In this document: positions 6,147 through 6,212 of the stretch, one piece after another
Layout: each line of letters starts with the position of its first letter
Position numbering within the stretch: position 1 is the stretch's first letter
Origin: a bacterium
GTDB lineage: Bacteria; Krumholzibacteriota; Krumholzibacteria; LZORAL124-64-63
Direction of reading: 5' to 3'
DNA: 6,212 nucleotides
Assembly: GCA_016873405.1 (NCBI GenBank)
Contig: VGXH01000119.1
Span: forward strand, 1 to 6,212
Notes under the pieces: generated by a model
What the model was told of the DNA's origin: nothing
What the model saw: only the letters and a program-made list of their open reading frames with translations
Database searches by the model: none
Made by a program: the position numbers and the translations under genes

Positions 6147-6212
6147 GGCCGGTCGTGGACGCGGGCGCCGGCGGGCGGCAACCCGGAACGCGGTCCGGCC
6201 CGGTGTGGAAAA
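6147..6212. other. Short tail region, no recognisable gene
   Basis: This holds 66 nt of GC-rich sequence after the last stop. No start codon with a ribosome binding site is seen, and no hairpin with a T-run that would end the operon. Transcription may continue beyond the window, where rnfB would be the first gene to look for. Confidence 0.4.

Noticed and set aside
6147..6200. GGCCGG (6147-6152) pairing with CCGGCC (6195-6200) as an operon terminator
   Set aside because: The loop would be over 40 nt and there is no T-run after it. Such pairs are common by chance in DNA this GC-rich.

Overview
The window is a compact, very GC-rich (about 70% by eye) bacterial segment. All genes lie on the + strand. 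It carries a YebC-family regulator gene followed by most of an Rnf complex operon (ion-pumping ferredoxin:NAD+ oxidoreductase). No mobile element, CRISPR array, tRNA or rRNA was seen. The YebC protein starts with MGRAFEYRR instead of the MAGHSKW of the Proteobacteria/Firmicutes type. From memory, that N-terminus is typical of the Bacteroidota/FCB-related branch. Together with the high GC and an rnfCDGEA gene order, it suggests a high-GC FCB-group-like or candidate-phylum anaerobe. This taxonomic guess is an inference and is weakly held.

Layout: 1-205 is a leader region with a good sigma70-like promoter (TTGACC, 17 bp, CATTAT) whose -35 overlaps an 8-bp inverted repeat. 206-916 is yebC (236 aa). 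917-1166 is an intergenic region with two overlapping short palindromes in an AT-rich island (1036-1060) and a second sigma70-like promoter (TTGACT, 17 bp, TAGATT) about 44 nt before rnfC. 1167-5384 holds rnfC, rnfD, rnfG, rnfE and rnfA, spaced from 4-bp overlaps to 6 bp, so they are almost certainly one transcript. 5400-6146 is a sixth co-directional gene. It encodes a twin-arginine-type signal sequence, a middle region of about 125 residues that I do not recognise, and a C-terminal NusG_II-like (DUF1312-type) domain with three cysteines. 6147-6212 contains no recognisable gene.

How the genes fit together: RnfC (NADH/FMN and two 4Fe-4S clusters) exchanges electrons with NAD(H). RnfA and RnfE form the membrane core holding a Cys-ligated iron-sulfur cluster. 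RnfD and RnfG carry covalent FMN on threonines in (S/T)xAT motifs (T169 and T178). The complex couples ferredoxin/NAD+ redox chemistry to Na+ or H+ movement. RnfB, the ferredoxin-facing iron-sulfur subunit, is absent from the window. The position after rnfA where rnfB often sits is occupied by the Tat/NusG_II protein. ApbE, the flavin transferase needed for RnfD and RnfG, is also not in the window. The most interesting item is this exported, cysteine-bearing accessory protein tied to the Rnf operon.
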